A stretch of 64,000 nucleotides of DNA from Bacillus sp. JCM 19058 (GTDB lineage: Bacteria; Bacillota; Bacilli; Bacillales_H; Bacillaceae_D), in NCBI GenBank assembly GCA_001310555.1, contig BAXO01000001.1, positions 1 through 64,000 on the forward strand. Reading direction: 5' to 3'. The notes under the pieces are model-generated. The model saw nothing but the letters and a program-made list of their open reading frames with translations, ran no database searches and had not been told where the DNA came from. This document shows positions 49,558-60,394 of the stretch, one piece after another. Position 1 is the stretch's first letter. Each line of letters starts with the position of its first letter. The position numbers were made by a program, and so were the translations under genes.

Positions 49558-51550
49558 TTATTGAATAATCTTTTTGTTCCTTAAGTGAGTAAGCTCGGGA
49601 CACTTTTTTTTATTAATTTCAATATTTATGTTGCTAAGGTGAATAATTTCTGAATAAGGCTTCCCCTGCTGTCCTGTTGCATTCAAAAGATGAATGAGAT
49701 AACCGCCAGATTCCCTTTTTGCTACAGTTATTTCCACTGTACTTGGCGCATTGGTTGAAAGTACTCGTGTCGGAAGTACTTGTTCAATTAAGTTAAGCAG
49801 CAAATACTTATATTCATTTATTCCATATTGGTTGTACATCCGATCGATACACCAAGGCAGATAAGTTGTTGTCCCTTCTCCATAGTCATGTTTAATCATT
49901 CCAGGTTCAATATTCTCCTGTGTCCAGTACGCGTATTCCGGAGTTGTATTTTTAATAGCAGGAATCATTGTTAAATCAGTAATCATGCCTTTAACCTGCT
50001 TTCTTATAGCTCCGTTAAAATAAACGACCCCAATAGCATAACAAGATCGATCTCATTAAAATATGGAAATAACTTTTTATTATGAATTTTCAAATAAGAA
50101 CCTTCTGTCGCCTCCCTTGCTTTAAGCTTCCTATTTAAGCACTTTAAACTATTTTCGCTTAATTGGAACCCGCCCTCATCATAGAAACCAGTTTCATAGG
50201 TTGCAATAATATGTCCACCTTTACTTACATAGTTATCAATCTTTTCCGCTGCATCTTTACTAATAATTGCTGTATTAGGTAAAATAATGCATTTAAATGT
50301 ATCTAAATCAACCGTATTTAACGCTTTTTCATGTAAAACTGTGAACTGTAAATGACTTTCAACCAAGCATTCGTATACACCACGGTAATGCTTTTGCCAA
50401 TTGGAAGCTTCATCCGCTCCATAATAATCTGCTGTTTGCTGAGAGTAAACAATGGCCAATTCTTCTATTGGCTTACTGTGTTGATATTCCTTTTCATTTT
50501 CTTCAAGAAATCTAAGTATTTCTTTTATCATCGGCAATGATTTTCGATCATCTTGTTTAAATGTTCCACTTAAAGCAATAGACGGAGAACCACCATTAGC
50601 AGCAATTTGCATTAAATCATAACCAATTTGGAGTGGAGGTTGCGCTGATCTTCTACTAAAAATACTGTACGAGTAATTCAAAATAATCATTGTTTGATTG
50701 AAATGATTCCCAATCTTCACTTCTTCTCCCGCCCAATATGTCCACCTTGGAAAAGGCCGATCAAAGAAATTAAATGCCTCACTTGTTATACAACCTGTAC
50801 CTTCAGCAATTAACGATGTTTCCCAGCCGCTATCTCTAATACCCTTGTATCCATCACTTGTAATATTTGTATCTACTGTTAGAATTGTACCAGGCGAAAT
50901 ATCTTCAATAAAATTGCTTAGCCTCTTTGTATAATCAGCATGTGTTACATATCTGAAATTCACAAACGCTCTCCACTCTGGTTCTGACCAATCCTCTAGC
51001 TCTGGTAAATCATATCCTGTCACCTTCTTAAACAGATGACGACAACGAGTACAATGACAAATAAAGTAATTATAAGCATTGAAAAATATGCCATCGATCT
51101 CATATTTTTCCAATAGCTCTTTAATAACCTTAAAAGAATTTTCCTCCCAATATGGTCCAGTTGGACAGGTCATCAGCATTTCCCAATGTTTTTTTTCACA
51201 TTTCCATTAATATCTTTTCGAAACCAATCTGGATGCTGTTCTAAGACATGTTGAAAACTCTTACTAATATCCATTCTCACTAAAACTTTGATTCCCTTAG
51301 AATGTGCTGTTTCAATAAAATCGTGAAGTATATCTCCTTCCATAAAATCATTGACTTGTTGATAGGGATTATCTGTAGGATACCAGGCAATAATGCCTCC
51401 TCCATTTACAATCATGGCATTTGCACCATAATTTTGAACCTCTTCCACAATATCTTTTACATTTATTGTAACTGCATCAATTTTCCTTAGATTTGGTTGA
51501 ATAAGTCGAAACGGCTTTTTCCAGAACGATTTGTCTTTTTTATATGTCAT
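49558..51550 (-). CDS. GHL6-like putative glycoside hydrolase A (frameshifted)
   Basis: Large (~664 aa) TIM-barrel protein resembling hypothetical glycosyl hydrolase family GHL6 with a beta-galactosidase trimerisation-like domain. Visible: NAMIVNGGGIIAWYPTDNPYQ, GIKVLVRMDISKSF, HPDWFRKDINGN, YEIDGIFFNAYNYFICHCTRCRHLF with a CxCxxC motif, and later GGHIIATYETGFYDEGG. ATG 51550 (MTYKKDK) follows GGAGTGATGG. Breaks near 51185 (T-run) and 49990-50030. No signal peptide, so it acts inside on imported sugars. No activity is established for the family to my knowledge. Confidence 0.68.
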
Positions 51551-51584
51551 TGCCATCACTCCATTTTGCATAGATACAAAATTC

Positions 51585-53300
51585 TTATTCTCTGTCTATG
51601 GGTATACAGAGTCTTATTCTTGTTCCTCCACCTGGTTTCGCTCGAACAGTGAGCTTTGCTTTTTCCCCAAAGTAATAGATTAATCGCTGATAGACATTAT
51701 TTATTCCATATCCATTTTTATTTGATGATTGCTGGGTAAACGTTGCTTTTATTTTCTCGATAACATTATCAGGAATACCGACTCCATCGTCTTCAATATT
51801 CAATATGATAAACTGTTGCTCAGCTTTCCCTGTTATGTGTAAGTGACCTTTACTATCTTTAGGCTCAAGTCCATGAACTATCGCATTCTCTACTAAAGGT
51901 TGAACCAATAGTTTAGGAATTTCCACGTCTTTTATTTCATCAGGAATGCGAATTTGATAAGAAAATCGTTCCATCCGAAAAACGTGAATATTGATATACT
52001 TATTAACCAATTCCATTTCTTCCTGTAAAGATACAAGTTTAATATCTGATTCCGTTATATAGCGGTAATAATCGCCCAAAAGTAATGCCATTTCCTCTAC
52101 TGATTTTTTTTGGTCTAAACTAGCCATATTTTTAATTAAAAATAAACAATTATACAAAAAATGAGGATTTATCTGAGATTGTAAGTACTTTAATTTGGCT
52201 TCATTAGACAGATTCTGTTCTTTAAACACTCTTTCAATTAAATATTGAATTTGATATGTCATATCATTAAACCCATTAAACAGGTACTGAAATTCATTAT
52301 TCTTTTTACTATTAAGCCTCACTGAGTACTCTCCGGATTTCACCCTTTGCATGCCATCTAATAAATAATTAATAGGCTTCTGTAAATTTCGATAAAATAG
52401 TAACGAAACAACAAGACACAAAACTAATAAAATACCAATAGATCCATAAAATAAATTTTTCATTCTTGTAACTGGACTCAATACCTCATTTACCGGTATA
52501 TAATCAAACAAAATCCAATCAAACACAGTCGAGCGAACATACATCACTAAATATTCTTCTCCTTCGATAGAAAGAGTATAGTCCCCATTATCAGATAGTT
52601 TATTCGGAACCAATTCCTGAATAATTAACGAAAGGATAGATTCATTAGTTTCCCGATTGGTAATAAGTGGACTTTGTTTTTGATAAATGAACGGGTCACC
52701 AATTACATTTTCTTTTAGAGCATCTAATAAATTTACAATATTGGAAATGTGAATTCTTCCTTCAATAACAAAATCTAGTTCAGTCTCTTGTAAGTCGTAG
52801 TTATTTGGCATAACTACATATTTACTAAGGTACGGATCCAAGTCCTCAGTTTGTTCATACTGCCACATAGGAGATATCGAAAATTCAAAGGTACCGTCTT
52901 CATCTTTTGAAATTGTACTAGTCCCTAACGCTTCTTGACCATTTAAAGAATAAACGATTATATCGTTATTCCAATTAACTAATAACTTTTGAAGGTTAAG
53001 CTTTTCGTTTACCCTATTTTTAATTTCTATTGCTTCATAGGTTGTATACATATCAAGGTGTCTAAACTTAATCATGTCTGGATCAGCACTTAATCCCCAA
53101 AGTGCAATGTTAAATTCATTCGCTTGATTATCAATTGTTTCCATTGTATTGACTAATCGATTCATATTACGGGCTTTTAAATCATCTTGAATTACTGTAA
53201 TGTTGGAATAATAAGTAAAGCTGTACAACATAACTATAATAACTAATAGAAGAGATACTAATAGATTAACCTTGGTAAACATTGTAATTTTACTTTTCAT
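51585..53300 (-). CDS. YesM-type sensor histidine kinase
   Basis: Intact 571-aa membrane kinase. An N-terminal span, a large extracellular sensor region and a second span (LFYGSIGILLVLCLVVSLLFY) are followed by HAMP (LQKPINYLLDGMQRVKSGEYSVRL). Then come the phospho-accepting QINPHFLYN and the ATPase motifs PLVENAIVHGLEP, IEDDGVGIP and GYGINNVYQRL. AAAGGTGATA precedes ATG 53300. It lies between the two GHL6-like genes and should signal to the YesN-type regulator at 57373-59027, a common pairing with Lpl-type importers. Confidence 0.9.
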   Translation of the reverse strand: MKSKITMFTKVNLLVSLLLVIIVMLYSFTYYSNITVIQDDLKARNMNRLVNTMETIDNQANEFNIALWGLSADPDMIKFRHLDMYTTYEAIEIKNRVNEKLNLQKLLVNWNNDIIVYSLNGQEALGTSTISKDEDGTFEFSISPMWQYEQTEDLDPYLSKYVVMPNNYDLQETELDFVIEGRIHISNIVNLLDALKENVIGDPFIYQKQSPLITNRETNESILSLIIQELVPNKLSDNGDYTLSIEGEEYLVMYVRSTVFDWILFDYIPVNEVLSPVTRMKNLFYGSIGILLVLCLVVSLLFYRNLQKPINYLLDGMQRVKSGEYSVRLNSKKNNEFQYLFNGFNDMTYQIQYLIERVFKEQNLSNEAKLKYLQSQINPHFLYNCLFLIKNMASLDQKKSVEEMALLLGDYYRYITESDIKLVSLQEEMELVNKYINIHVFRMERFSYQIRIPDEIKDVEIPKLLVQPLVENAIVHGLEPKDSKGHLHITGKAEQQFIILNIEDDGVGIPDNVIEKIKATFTQQSSNKNGYGINNVYQRLIYYFGEKAKLTVRAKPGGGTRIRLCIPIDRE

Positions 53301-53344
53301 CCGGTTATCACCTTTAGCTAATAATTGTATCTCTACTATATTAG

Positions 53345-55478
53345 TTATATTGTTTTAAACCAAATAGCTATATGTTCATTAATAGTCGAAACTGTAAAGG
53401 ATACTTTTATTTGACCTTCCCCTACTTTTTCGGATCTATATTCGAGTTCTTGTCCACCATAACTATTTATTACTGTAATATCTTTCAATGTCGCAGCGTC
53501 AAGCGTGACTTCAAGATTAATATTATGCAAAGATACTATCTCACTAACTGGTCGAGTTGGCGCGGCAGTTACATTGATTCCATGTAATAAATACCCTTTG
53601 TCTCGAACGTGATTTAACATCAAGTGTAAGCTTTCAGGCCCGCTAGAAACTACTCTTCTTTCACTTATTAACGCAGCCAATCCGTTTTTCAACACATGAC
53701 TAAAATCACTATGCCCATGTACCATACGTTTCGATCCACCTCATTAGGAAAATAAACGACTTTTCCTTTTTCAAAAGAATGAACAATCATACTTGGATAC
53801 GGTGTTTTCAAACTATTCAGCCATGAACGTTCCGGTGGTTGGGGAAAAATTTGTGGAACGTATGCGAATGGTTCATCTACGTCACCACTGTTAATCGCCC
53901 GCACAAGTAGGTTCTTCCCCCAATTAGCTATCAATGAAGTATCTTCGAAGCCATTTGTCAATGAACTAGATTGATTCACATATTGATAACCGTAATACGA
54001 ACCACTCTTCTTAATGCCAGTATATGAGCAACCAAATACATCACTTAAGCCTAGATCTGAGCGTGCTTCTCCTTTTTCGTTATATAAGGAGGTTTCAAAA
54101 GTAGCCAGTAACTTTCCTCCTTCTCTTACAAACCCTCGGATTACTTCCATTTGGCTATCTGATAAGCATGCAACATTTGGTAAAATCAGTACTTTGACTT
54201 TCTTTAATGATTCTTCCGATAATTGATTATCGAGGATAAAAGAATACTGAATATTTTCTTTAATTAATACTTGCTCTATCCCAATGAGATGAGTGACATA
54301 ATTATCTTTTTGACGATTATCATTTCCAAATACATTATTTGTACCCCTAGAATATAGAATACTAACATCGTTACGGGCTCTTGGTTTGCTAGGAGGTCTT
54401 CATGCTTCTCCATATAAGCGTATATATCTTTCACAAGCCAAGCATTTCTTCGATCATAAGTCGCATTTGGGTGCTGCCCATTAAAGATTGTATTCCATAG
54501 GGATCCACCTGCGCTGATTGATTGCCATAACCAGATTCTTGTTTCTTGTGGCTCCGAGGAAACATAGCGTAGTTGATTATTTGTTCCCAAGTGGCCAAAA
54601 AGCATTACCGGTGTCTTCGTAGGCTCTAGGCTTTTCAAAAACTTGATTAAAGTAGAAGGTGCATTTAAAGGTTCATGATTGGCTGTAAACAAAGGAGTCA
54701 CTAGGAAATCAAAATCATCTTTAATATCAAATAAATCCTGACTTCTCATTTTGTAATGGTCATAAAATAAACCAAAGATTTCAGCACTATATACCTTATC
54801 TTCCCCATATTCTTTAACTAATGTTTGACAAGCTTGAAGATGCTCCTTTACAGCCTTCGCTTTCCACACACGATACTCATCAAAATGACTGTCTAAAAAA
54901 TTGTCTCCTCTTGGTAGTTCTTTGCCAAGATCTGTTTGATATCTTTCTCGACATCTTTTACAATAACAAATACCGTCTTGTGAATATGCATTTTCCCAAA
55001 TCCCATCCACATCATATGTTTTTAATAAAAAGGCCATATATTGTTTTGCATGTTCGTTTCGATAATAGCTGCGGTAACAAGGTGCATAAACAGGGTAGGG
55101 ATTATGATGAGATGCCCCCCAAAAGATAGGGTCACCTTTCTCGTCAACAGCAAACAAATCAGGATATAATTCATAGATCCGTTTATCGACACCTCTAAAA
55201 TCCACTCTAACTATGACTTTAATACCCGCGTTATGGCATGCCTCCGTAATTTCATGGAGTATGTCTTTTTTTTGCATAAATGGATTAGGATTCGCACTGA
55301 AGAAATTGTGCTGAAAGAAATCAACAATTCCTCCTCCATTAATCACTAAGCAATTTGCATGAATTTCTTTCATATATGCGACTACACTATTAGCATCATA
55401 ATCAACGATATCCGGTTCACGTAGAACAGTTTGTAGAATCCTTAGCTGTTTTTCGTACCATTTTTTTGCCAAAATCAT
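53345..55478 (-). CDS. GHL6-like putative glycoside hydrolase B (frameshifted)
   Basis: Paralogue of the other GHL6-like protein (~711 aa): NCLVINGGGIVDFF, GIKVIVRVDFRGVDK, LYPDLFAVDEKGDP, YDVDGIWENAYSQDGICYCKRCRERY (the same CxCxxC), GGKLLATFETSLYNEKGEARSD and a short beta domain at the end. Breaks near 54290 and 53715. ATG 55478 or TTG 55472 (MAKKWYEK), the latter with AGGTGA at better spacing. Two divergent copies in one operon suggest two related linkages or a heteromer. Confidence 0.68.
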
Positions 55479-55513
55479 TCACCTGCTTTATTACAAAGTG
55501 TAGTTAAAAGCGT

Positions 55514-57193
55514 TTAATTGCTCACTGTTTCATACCATTCATTAACCTCTGTTGTTATATCCGCACCACCTGATGATTCCCAATTCTCAACCAAGGAATC
55601 AAATTCGTCTATAGGCAGTTCACCATAGATAATTCGCGTGAACGCTTCCAACTCCTGAGTATTTAAATAATCGCCACGCGATACCATTGTTGGAGTAGGC
55701 GCACCAACAAATTGATCAATCATAGATATATCTCTTGATTCCAAGTTAACGGATGCTCCTTGTAGTCGCTGTTCGTCCGCAATTAAACTTGAACGTAATT
55801 CAAACGGATTCGCTGGCTCTGCTCCTGTTGCAAGATGACCATAAGCCTCCATTAACGATGATGGAACTCTTGCTCCCTCAAAAGTTAATGTGTATTTTTG
55901 AGGAGTCACTCGTCCATCAGGAATATTTTCAGTTGTAGGATTGCCATCCTCATCCAAGACGTAATCATAGCCTTCGGCAAATAGATACTCAAATTCACTT
56001 CCCTCTTCTGGGAATGCAAAATGATCAAATAAGTAATTTTGATAAAGGAAAAATGCTTCTGGATGTTCAATATCTTTATTAATTAATACCGCACCACTAA
56101 AATTTAGTGTTCCTTTTCTTCCTATCTGCCCATCCGGTCCTGCCGGAACTCGATAAGCTTTAAACTGAGCGCCTGGATCGTTTTCATACACATCAGATAA
56201 CGGAAACCTGTCCATCCAATATGGACCTGCAATGATACCAGCTCTTCCTGAAGTAAATAGTTCGACCGCTCTCATTTCATCATGTAAGCCAGCTTCTTGA
56301 TGAATGTATCCTTTCTCCATCCAAGAATTTAGCTTCGCTAATGCATTCTTCGCTCCAGGATGAACCGATCCATATTGAAGAGTTCCATCTTCGGCCACAT
56401 TCCATTGTTCTGGAATCGTTCCAAATGCTCCGAAAATCCAACTTGCGTTAGCCATATTATAATTAAATGACTCATTAAAACCTACAGCTAATCCATACGT
56501 ATCATCTTGCCCAGTACCATTCGGATCCTCATTTACAAACGCTTCCATAATACTTTCTATGTCTTCAAGAGTTTCAGGGGCATCTAGCCCTAGATTTTCC
56601 ATCCAATCTTCACGTATATATAAAATTGTGTCGTTATTCCAAGAATAATCAGGAATTGGAATGGCATATGCTCCATCTTCACGAGCGAAAGGATACCACA
56701 TGGTTGGATCTTCCTCTATTGCTGCCTTATACGCATCGGAAGCATATGATTCAAATAATTCATCCACTCTCATGAATCTGCCTGAATCAATCAAATCATT
56801 TGCTAATGTTATATCTCTTACTGGTACAATATCAGCGATCGGCTCATTGGCAGAAAGGGCTAGCCTTAACCTTGTATCAAATGCATTGTTTTGCGTAGTA
56901 GTTGTCCATAAATAGTCTAAGTTAATTCCTAGTCTTTCTTTTGCCCACTTAGTATGGACATTCTCTTCAATTGTCTCCTCCCATTTAAATTCAACAGAAG
57001 GATCAAGACCTCTTACTGTTGTAAGTGTAATCTCTTCTTCATATTTGCCTACTTCCAATACTTCTGGGTTTCCGGGAGCTCCTTCACTTTCAGGATCTAA
57101 GGAATCTTCACTTTGATTTGTGTCAGTCGAGCAACCGATAACAAATAAGATGGGCATTCCTCCCAAAATAAAGCGCAACCAAAATTTCCCCAT
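55514..57193 (-). CDS. Lpl-type oligosaccharide-binding lipoprotein
   Basis: Intact 559-aa extracellular lipoprotein: lipobox VIGC, acidic linker, RGLDPSVEFKWEETIEENVHTKWAKERLGI, and NGTGQDDTYGLAVGFN, the calcium-loop-like motif seen also in the other Lpl-type protein. AGGAATAG precedes ATG 57193. First gene of the operon; a cre-like site lies ~100 nt upstream. Serves the two permeases at 47.6-49.4 kb. Confidence 0.9.
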   Translation of the reverse strand: MGKFWLRFILGGMPILFVIGCSTDTNQSEDSLDPESEGAPGNPEVLEVGKYEEEITLTTVRGLDPSVEFKWEETIEENVHTKWAKERLGINLDYLWTTTTQNNAFDTRLRLALSANEPIADIVPVRDITLANDLIDSGRFMRVDELFESYASDAYKAAIEEDPTMWYPFAREDGAYAIPIPDYSWNNDTILYIREDWMENLGLDAPETLEDIESIMEAFVNEDPNGTGQDDTYGLAVGFNESFNYNMANASWIFGAFGTIPEQWNVAEDGTLQYGSVHPGAKNALAKLNSWMEKGYIHQEAGLHDEMRAVELFTSGRAGIIAGPYWMDRFPLSDVYENDPGAQFKAYRVPAGPDGQIGRKGTLNFSGAVLINKDIEHPEAFFLYQNYLFDHFAFPEEGSEFEYLFAEGYDYVLDEDGNPTTENIPDGRVTPQKYTLTFEGARVPSSLMEAYGHLATGAEPANPFELRSSLIADEQRLQGASVNLESRDISMIDQFVGAPTPTMVSRGDYLNTQELEAFTRIIYGELPIDEFDSLVENWESSGGADITTEVNEWYETVSN

Positions 57194-57290
57194 TCTACTA
57201 TTCCTCCCCTTAAGAATTTAGTCTTCCCTTGAAAATATAACAGGAGCAATTGTTATTGAATATAATAAAATCTAAAGAATGATACCACTT

Positions 57291-57304
57291 TGTAAACGCT
57301 TTTA
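57291..57304. promoter_or_regulatory. cre-like catabolite repression site
   Basis: TGTAAACGCTTTTA matches 13 of 14 positions of the Bacillus CcpA site consensus (TGWAANCGNTNWCA). It is ~98 nt upstream of the binding-protein gene, in a plausible promoter region. CcpA control of this sugar operon would be expected. Confidence 0.55.
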
Positions 57305-57354
57305 TCTTGAAGAATGCTTTCAATTAACCTTCTCACAGACTAATTCAATACGTA

Positions 57355-57386
57355 TAAAACGCCCCATAAGTGTTACGGAGCGCTTT
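57355..57386 (-). terminator. Terminator after the YesN-type regulator
   Basis: Minus strand: AGCGCTCC, loop of ~12 nt, GGGGCGTT, then TTATACG. The stem starts within the last codons of the regulator gene and separates it from the importer operon. Confidence 0.55.
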
Positions 57387-59027
57387 GCTTTTTGGATTTA
57401 GAATAATTAGTGTTTGGTGTTTCTTCATTTCTATATTCCTGTGGTGTCACAGTAAAATACTTTTTAAAGACTCGAATAAAGTAAGATGTATTTTGAAAAC
57501 CAATATTTTCTGCTATTTCATAGATTTTTTTTCGAGTATGAGTTAATAGGAAAGCTGCTTTGTTCATCCGTAACCGATGAATATAATCACTTAATGCATC
57601 TCCTGTTTCTAACTTATAAATTTTTGATAAGTAGACTGGATGTAAGTGAACATGCTGAGATATGGCTGTCAATGAAATATCTTGATTCAAATGGCTTGCA
57701 ATATAATGTTGGACATCCCTTACTATATTTGAACGATTATCTAGTGTATCCTTATCTTCATTTTTGAACAACTCGACAATGGAAAGAGACCATGCCTCTA
57801 GACTTTTAATTGAATCAAAATAATACCTTCTCGTAATCTTGTAAATCTCATCACCTATTATATCTCTAAGCAATTTTCCATTTTTATGAGCAATGTAAAT
57901 AAATGAATTAGATATCATATGAAACACTTCCAACGTATGCTCATTACTTCTTGATTCTTCTGCTAATTCTTTAAAAGCATTCTTAATCTTCTTGGTTGCG
58001 CCCCCCCATTGACCAGACTCTAATAAATGAATCAATTGAGGTGGCTTATATAAATCAATTAACGGCTTCACCTGTTCATTATTGTTCAATTGTTTAATCT
58101 CATTAAATGTGATTCGTTTTTTTTCTCTTTTTCATTCTTAGCTGATCTACTCGATTGATATACTGGAATTATCTCTTCTGGAAAAAGACCCGTTCCATAG
58201 GTAATCTCAAAAATATCGCCAGTTAATATTCTATTTATGCCATTTGAAAATTGAATTGCTTTTCGCCTTATTGTCTTCTGAAGTCCTTCCTCCGATTGAT
58301 TGCCTTCATTTATGGAGTCCCTTTTTTTGTAACAAAACAATAATATGACCTAGAATTTCTTGACAGACCCACACATGAAACCCATTTCCAAAAATCCCCA
58401 TGCATTTGGCTTCAATACTGTTTTTAGGTGTCTGAGTTGAAATATATCTATATGATACAAGCTTTCCTCGAAACGGAACATCAATAAATAAAATAAATCA
58501 CCAGATATCAGTTCCAAATCAAGCAACTTTAACCTTTCTATCATCTCGTTATCTGTATATTTCTTCCCAAGCAGTAACTCTTGTAAAAAAAACGCTGCGG
58601 AGCATAAATTTGTTTTCATCGATCATGTTCTCCACATCCATATATTTATGAATAAGCTTTAGCTCATTAATTGCGTCACAAACAGTCGTTATGAGTTCTT
58701 CGTCCCTAATGGGTTTTAATAAGTAATGAAACGTTTTATTTTTGATCGCTTCTTGCGCATAGGTAAATTCGGCATGGCTGATAATAGAATACACTTAATA
58801 TTTTCCGAATAATGGCGAATCTTTTTAATCAATTCAACTCCGCTCATTCCCGGCATTTTGATATCGCTTACCACAATATCGATCTGATTACTCCTTATCA
58901 AATCAAACGCTTCTTGGCCAGAGTAGGCTTTAAAGACTTGGATAATCTCTAATTCCCCTGATAAAAGTGTCTTTTTAATTGCTTCTACTGTCAACTTTTC
59001 ATCATCAACAATTAATAGATTATACAT
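57373..59027 (-). CDS. YesN-type response regulator with AraC domain (multiple frameshifts)
   Basis: Partner of the YesM-type kinase (~551 aa). The receiver domain shows DDE (8-10), phospho-acceptor D55 in VVSDIKMPGMSG and LLKPIRDEEL. A middle linker and a C-terminal AraC helix-turn-helix pair follow (DISLTAISQHVHLHPVYLSKIYK and IYEIAENIGFQNTSYFIRVFKKYFTVTPQEYR). AAGGAGGAG precedes ATG 59027. Breaks near 58770, 58585, 58345 and 58110, most at A/T runs. Probably activates the operon starting at 57193. Confidence 0.82.
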
Positions 59028-59849
59028 CGGCTCCTCCTTTTTTATTGTTAAATGTCTTTTGTTAAATAAGATAAGCTTAGCACTGCCAGCATCAAAACCT
59101 TCTAGTGAAAGGATGTACGGGTTCCCATTGTACCAGATAAAACTAAAATCTTGTTTAATTTGAGCGAATACAAAGGGTCGTAATCACTCTTCATTTCCTT
59201 ATGTTCTCCTGCAATTCCTTCCTAGTCTTGCCTAGGGGACAATAGGGTTGACAAGCATATTTCTTATCTTCCTTGCAACCACCCTTGTGTGCACTGCTAA
59301 AAAAAGTTGCTATCTCTGACCTAGAAGGGGATAAGACAGTTGTGATTGAAAGTGCATGTTCAAATAATTAACCGTTCTCGAGCTCTTTTGAGAGAAAGAA
59401 GTTTGAATGCTAATTGTAGCTTGTGATATAGTTTAGCAGGAGAAGTCTGCTTAACACAAAGCCACTTACATAGTTGAACTTCATTACTTTAATTTGTACT
59501 TTTATTACTATTTCGACATTAATGGGCGAAGATGCATGTTTACTTGATACGACATGAGGATAAGACGATTACTGTCTATCATTAATATAAAGGGAAAAGT
59601 AGTATAATTTATGCTATTTCATTAAACAAACGTTTGATTACTTAGAAAAGAAAAACTGGTCTCATGTTGAAAATAGTGGGTTTACTACCGAAGAACAGAA
59701 GAGGGGATTTTCAAAAATATTGACATAAAGTCATCTTCATAGAATTGTTAGATCATTTCTTGCAGACCAAAAATCAGGATTACTAATTTAACGACGATTT
59801 CACACTGTCTAGTGTGCCTCTATGTATATCATGCCAGTATCTTTTCGGA
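59028..59849. other. Gene-free gap upstream of the YesN-type regulator
   Basis: No gene supported on either strand. AAACAAACGTTTGATT (59624-59639) is a palindrome-like element whose core differs from the LacI-type sites at 22-24 kb; it may be an unrelated repressor site. GAGCTCTTTTGAGAG and similar short inverted pieces occur but without T-runs. Confidence 0.4.
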
Positions 59850-60225
59850 ACACTGCTAAACCCTCGGGAGTCTTTTCCAATGAAACAACAAGAGGCGACA
59901 AGAGGGTACAAACGCGGTCACCGAGCCATGTTTACGACAATTCGACCTTGCGCTTAAGCATGCCGGTAGAAAATGATAGACAGGTCGACAAGCGCAGCAG
60001 TGTTCAACATAACCTTCCTGATTGCGCTTCGAATCCATATCCTCAAAGCGGCCGCGCGTGCCAAAGCCTGCGTTTTTGATGAGAATGTTGACCGTCAAGC
60101 CGAGTCCGGCGATGGTTCCGGCCAGATGACGCGGTGTTCTCGCTCTGGACAAATCGCCTGGAAAAGCATACGCCTCTTGAAAACTCAGCCTTCGGCGAAG
60201 CGACCGAGTTTGTTTTAATCCAACA
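59850..60225 (-). pseudogene. Short-chain dehydrogenase relic
   Basis: In scattered frames the minus strand reads LTVNILI-NNAGFGTRGRFEDMD, then YHFLPACL and a VNMARSVTAFVPS-like piece: the middle of a short-chain dehydrogenase. The glycine-rich start and the YxxxK end are missing and several shifts occur in under 400 nt, so it is a decayed fragment. Confidence 0.5.
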
Positions 60226-60394
60226 AGCTCCTGGGTGGGACATTGCTCTTATAATAGCTTTGTAAGAAAATCGGACCAGATAACTTCCGCTGTTGGTAGT
60301 ATGCTACGAATAGCACCGCCAGGAGTCTTTGTTAAATAAGTTCATCACTAGCTCAGAAGACGTTTTTAAAGGTTCTTATGACGCTTTGGTTTCT

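Noticed and set aside
59624..59639. AAACAAACGTTTGATT as a further copy of the LacI operator
   Set aside because: Only the AACGTTT core is shared and the flanks differ; no gene start is close by on a consistent strand.
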